A stretch of DNA of 64,000 bases, taken from positions 36,619,626-36,683,625 of the forward strand of contig JAVMKO010000004.1 in NCBI GenBank assembly GCA_032164245.1, written 5' to 3'. This stretch comes from Sternotherus odoratus (lineage: Eukaryota; Chordata; Testudines; Kinosternidae). The stretch's first letter is position 1. Every line of letters starts with the position of its first letter. Position numbers and translations under genes: made by a program. This document shows, piece by piece, positions 34,735 through 45,784 of this stretch. The notes beneath the pieces are model-generated. The model was not told where the DNA came from. It was given only the letters and a program-made list of their open reading frames with translations, and made no database searches.

Positions 34735-35810
34735 CGCTATCATTGGATCTCATCATGGGCTAAGAGCTTCCAAGTGGTGAGGCCAAGAATACAAGATTGG
34801 AATTTGACCTTAATAGTGTCTTTGTAACATTTCCTTGGTCTGCCACTAAAATGAGTTCCAGTCTGTATTTCTACATAAAAGATCGCCTTCAATATTCTAC
34901 TGTCAGACATATGAACAACATGACCAAACAATCTCAGGTGTGCTCTCGCTATAAAAGCTTCAATGCCTTTGATGTTGCAGCACTCAAAGACCTCATTGTT
35001 TGAAACCAAATTTTGACATGCAATTCCCATTATCCATAGTCCAAGTGTTTTATGTGGCACTTATAAATAGTCTATGTATCACAATCTCCTGAAGGCATCA
35101 CTGGCTGCACCAAAAACTGCCTAGGTAGCAAAATTTGGCAACAGCCTGGAGTAGTACAACATCAATGGACACAACTGGGATAGTTGCAGTACCCCCAGTT
35201 GAGGCTGGACTACATCTTCTGATTCTTTAAGCAATTTTAAGCCAGAACATCATGCACAAAGCAGAAAGTGAGCAACTGAATGTCCCTGAGGTTATGGGCC
35301 ACTAAAACACAATCGGCAAGCAGTAATTTGTGATTTATTGTCTTCATAACTTTTGTCTTCACATGCAGGAGATGTATATACAAGACACAGCCTCTACTGG
35401 TGACAACAAAGGGAGCTGAGTCATGGTCTTGATCAAAGACACAAACCTGCATGAAAAGACTTAAAAATGTTGACAAACTTAACAAGGCAACTGAACTTGT
35501 GGAGGAATATCCACAGGCCATCTCAATTTACAGACACAAGGGCCTTAGTAAGATCAACAGCAACTTCATATATGTCTTGATTCTGTTCACAACATTTTTT
35601 CTGAATTTGCCAGAGTGCAAAGATCATGTCTGAAGTAATAGGCCCAGGACAGAAGCCACATTGGCTTTCAGGCAGTATCTTCCTTGGTCTAACCTCAACC
35701 ATGGTTGCTGAGTCTCTATCCTTTGATTTGTCCAGCTGGGGTGCCCTATCCGACAGATTCATAAGAGGATGGCAACTCCTACAACTGCTACTGAGCAGCA
35801 CCTGTAATGG
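34735..35810 (-). mobile_element. Degenerate non-CR1 LINE, reverse transcriptase to C-terminus
   Basis: Three consecutive minus-strand blocks follow reverse-transcriptase order. First (35801-35523), LPESQCGFCPGPITSDMIFA then VDLTKALVSVN corresponds to the ...GFRPGRSTTDMIF... and the DLTKAFDSVN block. Second (35521-35237), with shifted frame, GCVL and then LLLADCVLVAH, where the catalytic FADD box is reduced to LADC. Third (35060-34740), EVFECCNIKGIEAFIARAHL, RLFGHVVHMSDSRILKAIFY, GRPRKCYKDTIK and TTWKLLAHDEI, the usual C-terminal tail of such LINEs. Frameshifts and loss of the catalytic aspartates make it inactive. The clade is undecided. It is not the same copy as the one at 1191. Confidence 0.82.
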
Positions 35811-35811
35811 A

Positions 35812-36710
35812 ATGCTAAGCTTTATTATATACTTCAGCCATTAAGTGGCATTGTGTGTAAAATACCTTCTTTATGCTAACCTCAACCATACTTCTCAGAG
35901 GATTAAAGGATCTTTAGTGAACACATCTGTTGTGTCTCTCTCTGAGAAGGAAGCTCCGTAGCCCATCCATATTTGGTACAGGAGCCTCACCTGCTAGTAG
36001 GAGCCCTGCAGCCTACAATACACAAGTAGTACATGGTAGCAACATTTGCAAAACACTGAGCATCACTACACCTTCCTTATCCCTCTTGAAAGTCTAGGAA
36101 ACGTGATATTTTCCCTCCAAATTGTGGCTCTGTAGAAAAAATGACTTTTTCCAGCCAGTCTTACCAAATCCTCTTTTTCCAACTCCTAGGGAAGAATCCT
36201 GTATCCGTTCAAGTAAAAACAAGTTACTCCCAAGCTTTCTCTCTTATTATACTCCACTTCCCTTCCTTTTATGTGGGAATTAGTATCTAAATCATGCCAT
36301 CTTGTCATAACAGGATTCATCTGCAATCCATACAGTGTAGACTGACATCCACTACTCACCTTGCCCACAGACAGGTTTTTGACATTCTTTCTCCTAGTCA
36401 ATGAATGGAATATTTCACAAGGTAGGGTACAGTTTGGTTTTATCTGAACATTGCTTTTCTATATTCAATGTGGAATAAGAAAACCACAGATCAGCATGCA
36501 GACCGTCATGAAAAACTTGTTAGAAAAAATCCTCATCCAGTAAGTGAATGAGGATTGTATCATGGAAATTCTGCTAGTCACATCAAGAGCTGAAAGTGAC
36601 AGGGAATTCTAAACTTGATTGGATAGGATTTTCTTAAGTGCTTAATGCACCATTCCTGCTTAGTATAGTACTCTATCCCTCTGTAGTGGTGGCTGGGTCT
36701 TCTAGCCCAC
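35812..36710. other. Unassigned DNA
   Basis: No feature seen. Confidence 0.4.
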
Positions 36711-36719
36711 GCAGTAGAG

Positions 36720-37149
36720 CAGGGGTGGCCAACCTGTGACTCCTGAACCGCATGCGGCTCTTCAGAGGTTAATACGTGGCTCCTTACCTAGTCACTGATT
36801 CCAGGGCTGGAGCTATAGATGGTAACATTCCAATGTGCTGGGGGGTGCTCACTGCTCAACCCCCTGCTCTGCCCCAAGCCCTGTCACCATCCACCCCTTC
36901 CCCCAAGGTCCCTGCTCTTTCCCCCGAGCCTGCCATGCCCTTGCTCATCCCAACCCCTCCGTAGCATCCTGCGCACGTGAAATAGCTAATTATGGGGGTG
37001 AGGGGGGAGTTGGCGCTGATTGGTGGGGGCTGCTGGCAGGCAGGGGGGCTAGAGAGCAGATGGGGAGCTGCTAACATATTACTGTTGCTCTTTGGCAATG
37101 TACATTGGTAAATTCTGGCTCCTTCTCAGGCTCAGGTTGGCCATCTCTG
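36720..37149. mobile_element. 430-bp hAT-type MITE with perfect 8-bp target duplication
   Basis: Left end CAGGGGTGGCCAACCTG and right end CAGGTTGGCCATCTCTG are inverted repeats of 17 bp with two mismatches. CAGTAGAG flanks both sides exactly (36712-36719 and 37150-37157). CAG-type ends and an 8-bp duplication are diagnostic of hAT. The inside is C-rich and non-coding; the frames seen across it are compositional. Confidence 0.93.
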
Positions 37150-37367
37150 CAGTAGAGGCTCATGCTTTTAGAATCAAAGGGCCCAAACTCAACACCCACT
37201 GCCAACAAGCCACTTGGTGGCACAGTGCTGTACCTGAGCTAGGAACAAATGTCTCACTGAATTTAAATATGACTTGTGCTTCTAACATCACTGTGCCTAC
37301 CGTTTTCACTGACTGTTTCATTGCAAGACCTCACTGTCTCCTACCTCGGACTCCCCAGGGATACTTA

Positions 37368-37659
37368 GGACATGTCTACACATCAGCTGTGAGCATGCTT
37401 CCCAGTGCAGGTAGACAGACATGCACTAGCTCTGTTCCACCTACCACAGTAGAAATAGCAGTATGGCTGCAGCAGCACAGGTGGCAACTCTGACTAGCCA
37501 CCCAAGTACAAACCAACCATGCACATGGGTGGCTAGCCCAGTACAGTCAGTGCTGCTGCAGCCAACAGCTCTCTTTAGCATGCGTGCTCAAGCACAACTG
37601 GCACACGTCTGTCTGCTCAAGATGGCAAGCACATTCCCAGCTGCTGTGAAGACTGACCA
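37368..37659. mobile_element. MITE with GGACATGTCTACAC end
   Basis: Starts GGACATGTCTACACATCAGC and ends near CCCAGCTGCTGTGAAGACTG, a mutated inverse. The inside carries facing copies of TGGCTGCAGCAGC / GTGCTGCTGCAGCCA and of GGTGGCAACTCTGACTAGCC / GGGTGGCTAGCCC, so it is a foldback. The 133-codon frame that overlaps it is not a gene. Confidence 0.72.
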
Positions 37660-37663
37660 TTAG

Positions 37664-37915
37664 CTATGTTTGTCTACACTGCAATTAAAAACCCACGACT
37701 GAGGCTCAGGGTAAGAGGCTGTTTAATTGTGGTATAGACATTTGGGCTCAGGCTGGGGCCCAAGCTCTAGGACCATGCGAGGTACAAGGATCCACAAGCT
37801 CAGGCTCCAGTCTGAGTCCACAGAGCAATTGAACAGATCCTTAGCCCGATACTAATGAACCCAAGGCAGCTGGAATGGGCCAGTTGCGGGTGCCTAATTG
37901 AAGTGTAGACATACC
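37664..37915. mobile_element. MITE with TGTCTACACTGCAATTAA ends
   Basis: Left end TATGTTTGTCTACACTGCAA and right end CCTAATTGAAGTGTAGACAT are inverted repeats of about 22 bp. Inside, GGCTCAGGCTGGGGCCCAAG and CTCAGGCTCCAGTCTGAG suggest secondary foldback. It abuts the previous MITE within a few bases. Confidence 0.8.
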
Positions 37916-37919
37916 TTAG

Positions 37920-39230
37920 AGACAATGAAAAGGAGTCAAGCCATACTTGGCTGATGTACCATCCTGGCCCAAAACCACCAATCAACTCCCAGAGAAGCCA
38001 TTAAAATTTACAATTGAAACCATTGCTCCAACCCGAGAGCCAAAAACCTCATGTAGCATTTAAAAAAAAAAAGAAAAAAAAAAAACCACTCCTCAAATGA
38101 CTATCTATGGCCCCTGAAAATCAACCACAGCTGTTGCTGAAAACTAGTCCAGTTCCACAGGAAACCCACAGAACTGGCAACTTTAAAAACAACAGCAAGT
38201 TTCCCCAAACAACTTTTAATCATGTACTGGTCCAAAGCAGATTCATCATCTATTTCTGCAAAACCTCATGATAGTTAACTAACTGCTGGCCTTTTCCACT
38301 GTCAATCACAGTCCTCTCCGGCATACAGTGGCCAAAATTTCCTATCAAAAATTTCCAATATAAATTATAAAAATATTTACAGGGGAAAAAATCATTTAAA
38401 TACATTTTAGATGATGCGATCACGGAACAGAGGTTTATATGCCAATATTTATCTCTTTCCCAAACAAACCAAATTCTGAACCAATTGGAGTCTTATATAA
38501 CCCTATTGACTACAGCAAAGTCAAACAGATTTACTACAAATCACCTGTGACTGTAAACTTGGAACCTCAACAATCTGAGAGGAAAATAAAGGCTATTGCT
38601 CAGATTTGGGGTTGCACTGGTACCAATTTGCACTGTGCTACTGTCAAGAAGTGATCCTGCAGCCTGCACATCAGCCTGCCTGCCTGCTGGCATGAAGTGG
38701 TTCTGGGATCATCCGAATACACATGGGTCATCTGGTAGCTTAGAGCAGGGTAGTAACTCCTACACTGCCCATTCTCCCTGCTGCCTTTGCAGAAAAGGAC
38801 AGAGGAAAGGGAAAATAGCTAGGACTTCTCTTCACTCCACTGATCCCCATTTATTATCTCCATATTATCTCCTTGGAGTGGTTAGTAGCTAGCCCAAGCC
38901 AGAGCAGCTTTTAGGCTCTTCTAACTTATGCCAAATGAATGGATTGTTGCACAGCTATGATAGACATCACATTTGAAAATCTCCCCCTCTAAATATCCCT
39001 CCAGAAATCTCAACTGCTCATGCTTGAAACTGGCCAATTGCCTTAGCTAGAGAGCCCAGGACATAAGGATGGGAAAATCAGAGAAAGTAAGATGCCACAA
39101 ATTCACACACATCAGCAAAAGAAGTTGAGAGTTATCAAAGTAAGATCTGCAACATATATGTCTAAGGGGCAAGCAGAGTGGGAATTCACCATGAGATGAA
39201 GTGTCCTAATCACATGTAGAGATCCACGAG
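37920..39230. other. Unassigned DNA
   Basis: No gene or transposon end recognised. An A-rich run lies at 38059-38085. Confidence 0.4.
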
Positions 39231-39235
39231 CAATG

Positions 39236-40210
39236 GATTTCTCTGACAGGAGAAGTAACAAAGAGTCCTGTGACACCTTAAAGACTAACTAAAGTATTGA
39301 AGCATAAGCTTTTGTGGGCCAATACCCACTTCGCCGGATGCAAGCAGTGGAAGTGGCCAGGGGCAGGTATAAATAAGTAGGCAAGAACCAGGTGGGAGAT
39401 AACAAGGTTAGTCTAATCAGGCTGAACCAACTTGTTATCTCAAATCAGGGAGGGTGAGGTATTCCTCTAGCAACTGAATTGGAGGTGTGAACTCCGAGAG
39501 AGGAGAAGCTGCTTTTGTAATTAGCAAGCCATTCAAAATCTTTGTTCAATCCCAGATTGACTGTATCAAATTTGCAAATGAATTGCAGCTCTGCAGTTTC
39601 TCTTTGCAGTCTGGTCTTGAAGTTTTTTTGCTGCAATATGGTGACTTTTAAATCTGTAATTGTGTGTCCAGGCAGGTTGAAGTGTTCTCCTACAGGTTTT
39701 TGTATATTGCCATTCCTGATGTCTGATTTGTGTCCATTTATCCTTTTCCGTAGAGAATGTCCAGTTTGGCTGATGTACATAGCAGAGGAACATTGGTGTC
39801 ATATAATGGCATATATTACATTGGTAGATGTGCAGGTGAATGAACCAGTGATAGTATGGCTGATCTGGTTAGGTCCTGTGATGGTGTTGCTGCTGTAACT
39901 ATGTGGGCAGAGTTGGCATCAAGGTTTATTGTATGGATTGGTTCCTGAGTTGGAGTTATTATGGCGTTGTGCTGTTGCTGGTGAGAATCTGCTTAAGGTT
40001 GGCGGGTTGCCTGTGGGCCAGGACTGGCCTGCCTCCCAAGGCCTGTGAAAGTGAGGGATTATTGTCCAGGATGGGTTGTAGATCACTGATGATGCGTTGG
40101 AGAGGTTTTAACTGAGGACTGTAGGTGATGGCCAGTTCAGGTGTTCTGTTTTCTTTCTTGGGCTTGTCTTGCAGCAGCAGGCTTCTGGGTACATGTCTGT
40201 CTCTGTTGAT
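39236..40210 (-). mobile_element. Penelope-like retroelement, C-terminal part with GIY-YIG endonuclease
   Basis: On the minus strand a broken frame runs from about 40210 to 39445. Its upper part reads TYSPQLKPLQRIISDLQPIL, then ALGGRPVLAHRQPANLKQIL, the linker typical of vertebrate Penelope-like elements. The lower part reads NVIYAI, a stop, HQCSSAMYISQTGHSLRKRI, NGHKSDIRNG, KPVGEHFNLPGHTITDLKVT and QRETAELQFICKFDTV. NVIYAI and MYISQTG take the places of the GIY and YIG motifs of the endonuclease that nicks DNA for insertion. The reverse transcriptase domain is missing. The 3' untranslated region and a hammerhead-like tail (39240-39345) follow in the same orientation, so coding part and ribozyme tail are seen linked in one copy. 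Confidence 0.92.
39240..39345 (-). ncRNA. Hammerhead-ribozyme-like tail of the Penelope element (copy B)
   Basis: On the minus strand: GCATCCGGCGAAGTGGGTAT, TGGCCCACAAAAGCTTATGC, then TTAGTCTTTAAGGTGTCACA. Stem II (GTGGG/CCCAC) is intact. The CUGANGA box is CCGGCGA and GAAA is AAAA, so two conserved positions are lost. Read as a fossil ribozyme; catalytic activity unlikely. Confidence 0.75.
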
Positions 40211-40266
40211 CTGTGTCCTTATTTCCTTGTGCTGCTATTGTAGTTTTGAGAAAGCTTGGTGAAGAT

Positions 40267-40302
40267 CTTGTAGGTAGGAGACTTTTGTCTCCTACCTACA
40301 AG
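40267..40302. repeat. Perfect 16-bp hairpin with TTTT loop
   Basis: CTTGTAGGTAGGAGAC (40267-40282), TTTT, then GTCTCCTACCTACAAG (40287-40302). The arms are exactly complementary. It is followed by a repeat of its own right part (ACAGGAGACTTTTGTATT), suggesting a template-switch event. It lies just outside the recognisable Penelope sequence. Confidence 0.95.
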
Positions 40303-40589
40303 ACAGGAGACTTTTGTATTGAATGTTCAGTTTTGCCTACTCACCAATTTGTTGAAGACATTGACTTTGAGGAAAGAAAAAATATAATTGGATTTCGCCT
40401 AGCTCCAATTCAGACACGGTCAACTATATTGAGAATCCTTAAGGGACAAATTTCACATACATAGTTCATATTTGAGAAACTGCAGTTAGGCCATCTCATC
40501 AGACAAGATGTGTTTCACAAATAAAGGGGTACCTACCCTTACATTAAAAAATGTGTGGGTATAGTTAGACTCTCAGGTAGTTTAGTTAT

Positions 40590-41050
40590 GTCACAGAGTG
40601 CGAGGGGAGTCAGGTCCCTGCACCCCTCTTCCAGGGGTTCACCGTAACTCTCAGTCAGCCAGTAGAACAGAAGGTTTATCTGAGATGCCAGGAACACAAT
40701 CCAACTCAGAGCTTGTAAGTACAAACCTGACCCCTCCATCAGGTCCTTCGGGGGGGGGCAAGGAGTTTAGACCACAGACTAGGACTCCCTCCTCTTCCCC
40801 AGCCAGCTTCTAACTCTCCAAACCTGCAGCATCTCCCTCTTCCCCCCAGCAACTCCCCAGCCTTTGTCCAGTTTCCTGGGCACAAGATCTCACCTCTCCC
40901 AACCCAACCTCCCCTCCCCTCCCCCTCCCCTGTCCTGGGCTTGGGTTACAGCCTCAGGTATATTCCCTCCAGAGAGGCCTCCCATCTCCAGTGAAACTCC
41001 TAGGTCAAATCCACCCTGCTCGACACAAGCTATTACCACCTCTGATTATC
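40590..41050. repeat. LTR-like interspersed repeat, unclassified
   Basis: Starts TGTCACAGAGTGCGAGGGGA and goes on through CCTGCACCCCTCTTCC, ACAGAAGGTTTAT, TCAGGTCCTTC, a poly-G run and several C-rich blocks, to CTCAGGTATATTCCCTC. I recall this as a common turtle repeat resembling a solo LTR. The expected inverted end (CTGTGACA) is not visible here, so class and right border remain open. Confidence 0.45.
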
Positions 41051-41765
41051 TGATAACCTATTTTTTGCTGGTACTTGCCCCATATACTGTCAGATGGACT
41101 GGGACTACAGATAAATGTGCCAAAAATTCATAATCAACTTGGGGCACTATTTGCAATACCTACTATAACAAGATCTTCATTTGTTCTTAAAACCAGATAT
41201 TACAGCATACAATAGCAACTACTGGACTCTGACATGTGTATATGTACTGGATAGACTTTCCAAACACGGTACTGGATATGCTGCCTCATTAGAGGAAACT
41301 CATCCCACATGCTCCAGGACTGTTTGCAATTCCAGTGCTTGAGAAATGACCTCATTGCTAGATATTGCCAGACACCCTTCCATTTTTATTTTAAGAAGGT
41401 TTGCCAATTGTTTATGGGATTAATAAATATTAACAGAAATGGTTGTTTCATGCCTCCCTTATGGCCAAAAATATCAATGCAGAAGTTGAAAACCTGCTTT
41501 ACTCCATGAGTCAGTGATAGGCATACCTGTGTGAATGACTGTGCTCCGATGGATAGAAACTAATTGATAACTGGATGACTCATTATAAATGGTCTGCTTT
41601 TCTGGTTCCCTATATTTAATAATCAAAGTCTTTTTCTATTTTCCATATACTTTCTCATTTTTTGTACTTAGCAATATTCCCCTTGGTTTATTTTTCCAGA
41701 CTTTCTTTGTTCTTCACATATTTTCCTTTATTCATCTGACAATCAGTAAAATAGTTAAACCATTT
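41051..41765. other. Unassigned DNA
   Basis: No feature seen. Open frames of 60-90 codons are AT-driven. Confidence 0.4.
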
Positions 41766-41767
41766 AA

Positions 41768-41830
41768 CAGAGAAACAAGGTTGGTGAGATTACATCTTTT
41801 ATTGGACCAATTTCTGTTGAACAGTCATGT
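41768..41830 (-). repeat. Fragment of a second Penelope-type tail (GGTCCAATAAAAGATATTACC family)
   Basis: Plus-strand CAGAGAAACAAGGTTGGTGA, then CTTTTATTGGACCAATTTCT. In minus orientation this is the AAGTTGGTCCAATAAAAGAT tail known from reptilian genomes. The upstream ribozyme-like core is missing. Confidence 0.6.
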
Positions 41831-41874
41831 ATACAAGATCCCACCAATGCTTTCAAAATAAATATTATCAAAAA

Positions 41875-43170
41875 TACATCCGCATGAAAAAGGGAGAAAT
41901 AAAGTATACCAATAACTCAAATTCATTACTGATGTAACTTTATTGCACTTTTGAAAGAGTGACAGCAGGGTCCCATTTAGCCCATTAAGTGTTTGAGCTA
42001 AAAAAAATGGTCATTTTAATAAATGTATACTGATAGTACATTTTAAAAATATAAATTAACCCTGGAATCATTTCAAAAATAGCAAGGTAAATTCATCCCT
42101 GGTGTAACTCCAGTGTTATTTTAAATAAGCTGGGCTCAAATACAGTATTTTAGACACAATAATGAAGTACATTGTTTTATCATTTTTTTTATTGAAGTTA
42201 CATAAATTAAACAGGGATGGGGAAAAGTTCAGACAAAATAAGATACCTGCCCTGGTTCTGATTGGAACCTGAGATACAAATCAGGCAGATCCCTATCTGA
42301 ATTGTGTCCTCAGTGCTTAGTAATGACTTAACACTGAAGACCTGAGTCAATATAAAGATTGGGCCCAACTACTCACACTGGATCACTGGCAAAACTCACA
42401 GTGACTTGAACAGGATTAGAATCAGGTCATTCTGTACAGCCTCTGAAATATAGATGCCACAAAAAACAATTGGAAACAAAACACACGAGGCAACGACGTG
42501 CTTGGTGCCAAAATTATGGGAAACACTTGATGTAAAATTTATAAATCAATACAAAGCAGCAATGGTTTAAGATGTTTTACAACATTTGGAGCTGATCCAA
42601 AGCTTACTGAACTCAGTAGGAGTTTCTATTAAATTCATTTTGCTTTGGATAAGGTCCCTGATTTGCTTATTCATATCTACTTATTGCAGTTGTTTGGGGT
42701 GCGAATTCACTCATTAGATTAAATCAGATCAATAAAAATTTCCTGGTGATTCCCATTTTCTTTACTAGGTTAAAGAAACCGATTATCCTGTGTTATCTGT
42801 TAAGCACATATAAAGCTTCAGTTTTTAAACATATTTCTGTAACTCATGGCCAAACCCCCTGGAGATACTCAATATGAGATATTATTCAAAATCTGTAAGC
42901 CCACTTAAACAGACATGGAACTCTGGGGTCCTTGAAAATTAAGGGTGGAGAATTCAGAGATTTTGGCTAGATAACTCAGTGAAATAAGTGGCTACACAAT
43001 ACAGTGAGGTTCATTGTTCTGTGCCTTCTTCAGCCTGGTTATTCAATTTAAAACCAAAGGTTAGATTTATGCGTTCTTTCCACAGCTTTCACATTTCTAG
43101 TATTCTTTTTGATGCTGGCTTGAATTGGAAATTTTTCTGTCCCTTATTCATTTTGAAAATGAGAACGAAG
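41875..43170. other. AT-rich DNA with fragments of small palindromic MITEs
   Basis: Recognisable pieces are 42340-42440 (GATTGGGCCCAACTACTCAC ... GACTTGAACAGGATTAGAAT) and 42586-42665 (GAGCTGATCCAAAGCTTACT ... GCTTTGGATAAGGTCCCT, facing ends). No coding sequence can be supported. Confidence 0.45.
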
Positions 43171-43183
43171 ACTATATTTCCCT

Positions 43184-43316
43184 GCATGCATCCGACGAAG
43201 TGGGTTTTAGCCCACGAAAGCTTATGCTTCAATACTTTAGTTAGTCTTTACTTTAAGGTGCCACGGGACTCTGTCACTTCTGTAATTCCATACTAACATG
43301 GCTACCTCTCTGATTC
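43184..43316 (+). mobile_element. Penelope-type mini-unit with hammerhead-like core (copy C)
   Basis: A 133-bp insertion between perfect 11-bp direct repeats TATATTTCCCT (43173-43183 and 43317-43327). It reads GCATGCATCCGACGAAGTGG, GTTTTAGCCCACGAAAGCTT, ATGCTTCAATACTTTAGTTA, then TTTAAGGTGCCACGGGACTC and ends CTAACATGGCTACCTCTCTG ATTC. The GAAA box is intact, stem II is GTGGGT/GCCCAC, and the short helix III is GC-UUAU-GC. The only departures from the hammerhead consensus box CUGANGA are CCGACGA at the second position. This is the cleanest mini-unit in the window. Confidence 0.92.
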
Positions 43317-43329
43317 TATATTTCCCTTG

Positions 43330-44585
43330 AATGTTGTCATTAATATTACTGCTCCAGTCTGTCATATTGTTTATTTTGCCATGTTCCTTTGAAGTTTTTG
43401 CTCATTATTTTCTGAGATGCACTTTGCTCTTACCCAATGGTTACTCTGGATACTTGAAAAGCTGCTTGTGGGCATGATATTTAAGTAATCACTTGTTCAT
43501 CTTAAAATTCTCTGTGGGGTTTTAATATACATAGAAACCTTTGTAGTTAGGTTTGTTCACTGTATTTTTCAATGCTTGCAGTAACTGTAAAGGATTCCAC
43601 CATTTCTCTTTTCACTGTCTTTTGCTCTCCCAGCTTCTATATTGATTTGATAGCCAATTACGAAGAAGTTTCCCAACCAGTATCTAGGTCTCTTCATTTC
43701 GAACTCAGCAATATTTTACCCCTGTCCTTTGTGAAGGTCCTCCTTGTCTAAACTCTATATGCTGTTGACTGATTGGGATACCATGCAGTAATCACCAAAG
43801 ATGGCATCTTCAGATTGGATCCTCAATGTGGCCTTTCTGCTTTTACAAAAGATGACATCCCTTGGGGAGCAAGGATGAAATCCTGATGCTGCTAATGAGA
43901 GCAGTGCTGAGGGCATGATAGAGGCTGTTGAACATGACCCCTCCCAAAGCACTGCTGAGTGCACTTTGCTGCTCCTTTAAAGAGGAGTAGAGTCCCTACC
44001 CAATGCATGCTGCTCACATTCACCTGAGTACTAAATGAGAAGCCTGTCATGTGCACGAAAGATAGTGAGAAGACACCTTATGCTTTCTTCTCCATCAAAT
44101 GCACTCACACAACAACGAGCATATTTTGGCTATTCCAGTGCAACTGTACAAACCCTAATATATAAATCTGAGTAAATTATAATATATTGTGCAGCATTCT
44201 TGCTTCTTTTTGTTATTGATACATGCTATCCTTGTAATGTGCCAGTACCCGGCCCAGGCAGTAATTCAATCACACGTAAGCACTCAAAACAAGGTAAATG
44301 TCACCCTTAAAGAACTATACAGAGAGAGCGCACTAGTTTTTTTTTCCCCCTCATAAGGCTATGTCTGACTTGGTTACATATTAAACTTGTCCTCAACCTG
44401 CAGTCTGCAGACCTCTGGTGGCCAAGAAATAAAGATGTCTTAGGGATGATGTGGAATCAGGATTGGAAGTTTGTGAGGAGAGCAGTCAAGGAGATGATCT
44501 GCTAGGAAGTGGTTAGTATATGGAAAATATTGGAGAGTCACTGGCCCAATGCTTAAGCATTACTGGACTTGGGGGACTCAGGTAA
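43330..44585. other. Unassigned DNA
   Basis: No gene or transposon end recognised. Confidence 0.4.
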
Positions 44586-44587
44586 CT

Positions 44588-44730
44588 TCATAGATTCCTA
44601 CATCAGAAGAGACCACTGTGCTCATCTAGTCTGACTTCCCACAAAGCACAAGCCATAGAACTAAATAATTCCTGTTTACGGAGTATATGGACTACAGATT
44701 TACTGACTAGATCACTGCTTTTTTGTTTTA
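44588..44730 (-). mobile_element. CR1-like 3' untranslated fragment, antisense
   Basis: Plus-strand CTTCATAGATTCCTACATCA, GACCACTGTGCTCATCTAGT and AAGCCATAGAACTAAATAAT is the inverse of a CR1 3' end (its ATTCTATGA tail inverts to TCATAGA). Degraded and short. Confidence 0.7.
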
Positions 44731-45159
44731 TATCTAAATTCCATTTCCTGCCCAGGACACATCTGACAAATGAATATGGAAGGTGTCAGCCCATGTCCAG
44801 GTAAAGGCATTTCCATGACATGTCTCAGCCAAGGCATTTCCCATTCACTCCTCATAAAGGACAGTCAGAAAAATGGAGTAGTCTCGGTAATATAGACTCC
44901 AGAAACAGAGATAAACCAAACCAGTTCAACCCTCCCCAGATTCTAGACAAGTGAATACGAATGATTGCCTAACAGAACTTAATACCAAATCCTGACACAG
45001 CACGGCTCAACCACTGAACCTTGCTGTGTACTTCTGTTGTCTGAGCAGTTGATTTTTTTCTTAAATAAGCATATAGAAAAGGCATTATGTACTAGGAATT
45101 GAGAAGTTGTGAGGAAATTCTACCAGTTGGCAAACAGAATGTATGTGGTTACACCAGAA

Positions 45160-45780
45160 TTCATGGATTCTAAGACCAGACAGGCCAACTGTGCGCATCT
45201 AGTCTGAGCTCCTATCTAACAGAAGTCGTAGGACTTCCCTGAAGTAATTTCTGTTGGAAATCAATCTTTTAGAAAAACATTCAATCTTGATTTAAAAATT
45301 CCTACCACATACCTTAGTAAGTTGTTCCAGTATTTAAATTTCCCTCACTGTTAAAAAAAATTGTGCCTTATTTTGAATCTGAATTGGTCTAGCTTCAACT
45401 TCCAGCCATAGAATCTTGTTATAACTTTGTCTAGTAGACTGCAGAGCCCTCTATTAATCATGTTTTTATTCCCAATGTAGGTACTTATAGAGTGTGATTA
45501 ATTCACCCCTTAATTTTCTCTTTGATAGTTAAGTAAATTGAGCTTTAAGTCTCTCACTGAAAGGCATCTTTTCCAATCCTTTAATCATTCTCTGAACCCT
45601 TTCCAATTTCTCAGCATCCTTCTGGAACTGTGGACAAAGTGTTCCGGTAGCAATCATACCAATGCCAAATACAGAAGTAACATAACCTCCCTACTCCTAC
45701 CCAATATACCCATTCATACAACCAAGGATCACATATGCCTTCTTGGCCACAGTGTCACAATTCAAAATACCCTTGTAGTT
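45160..45780 (-). mobile_element. CR1 LINE 3' end, antisense
   Basis: Starts on the plus strand with AATTCATGGATTCTAAGACC and GTGCGCATCTAGTCTGAGCT (inverted CR1 3' UTR). It proceeds to TCCAATTTCTCAGCATCCTT and GCCAAATACAGAAGTAACAT, which on the minus strand encode the CR1 LERVQ.../...YLALV-type C-terminal blocks. About 620 bp; no frame remains open. Confidence 0.88.
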
Positions 45781-45784
45781 AAGG

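Noticed and set aside
37092..37493. 133-codon open frame on the plus strand
   Set aside because: It spans the end of one MITE and most of another; both are recognised by their inverted ends.
40598..41133. Short Pro/Ser-rich frames as a secreted protein gene
   Set aside because: They fall in the LTR-like C-rich repeat, and their composition follows the DNA.
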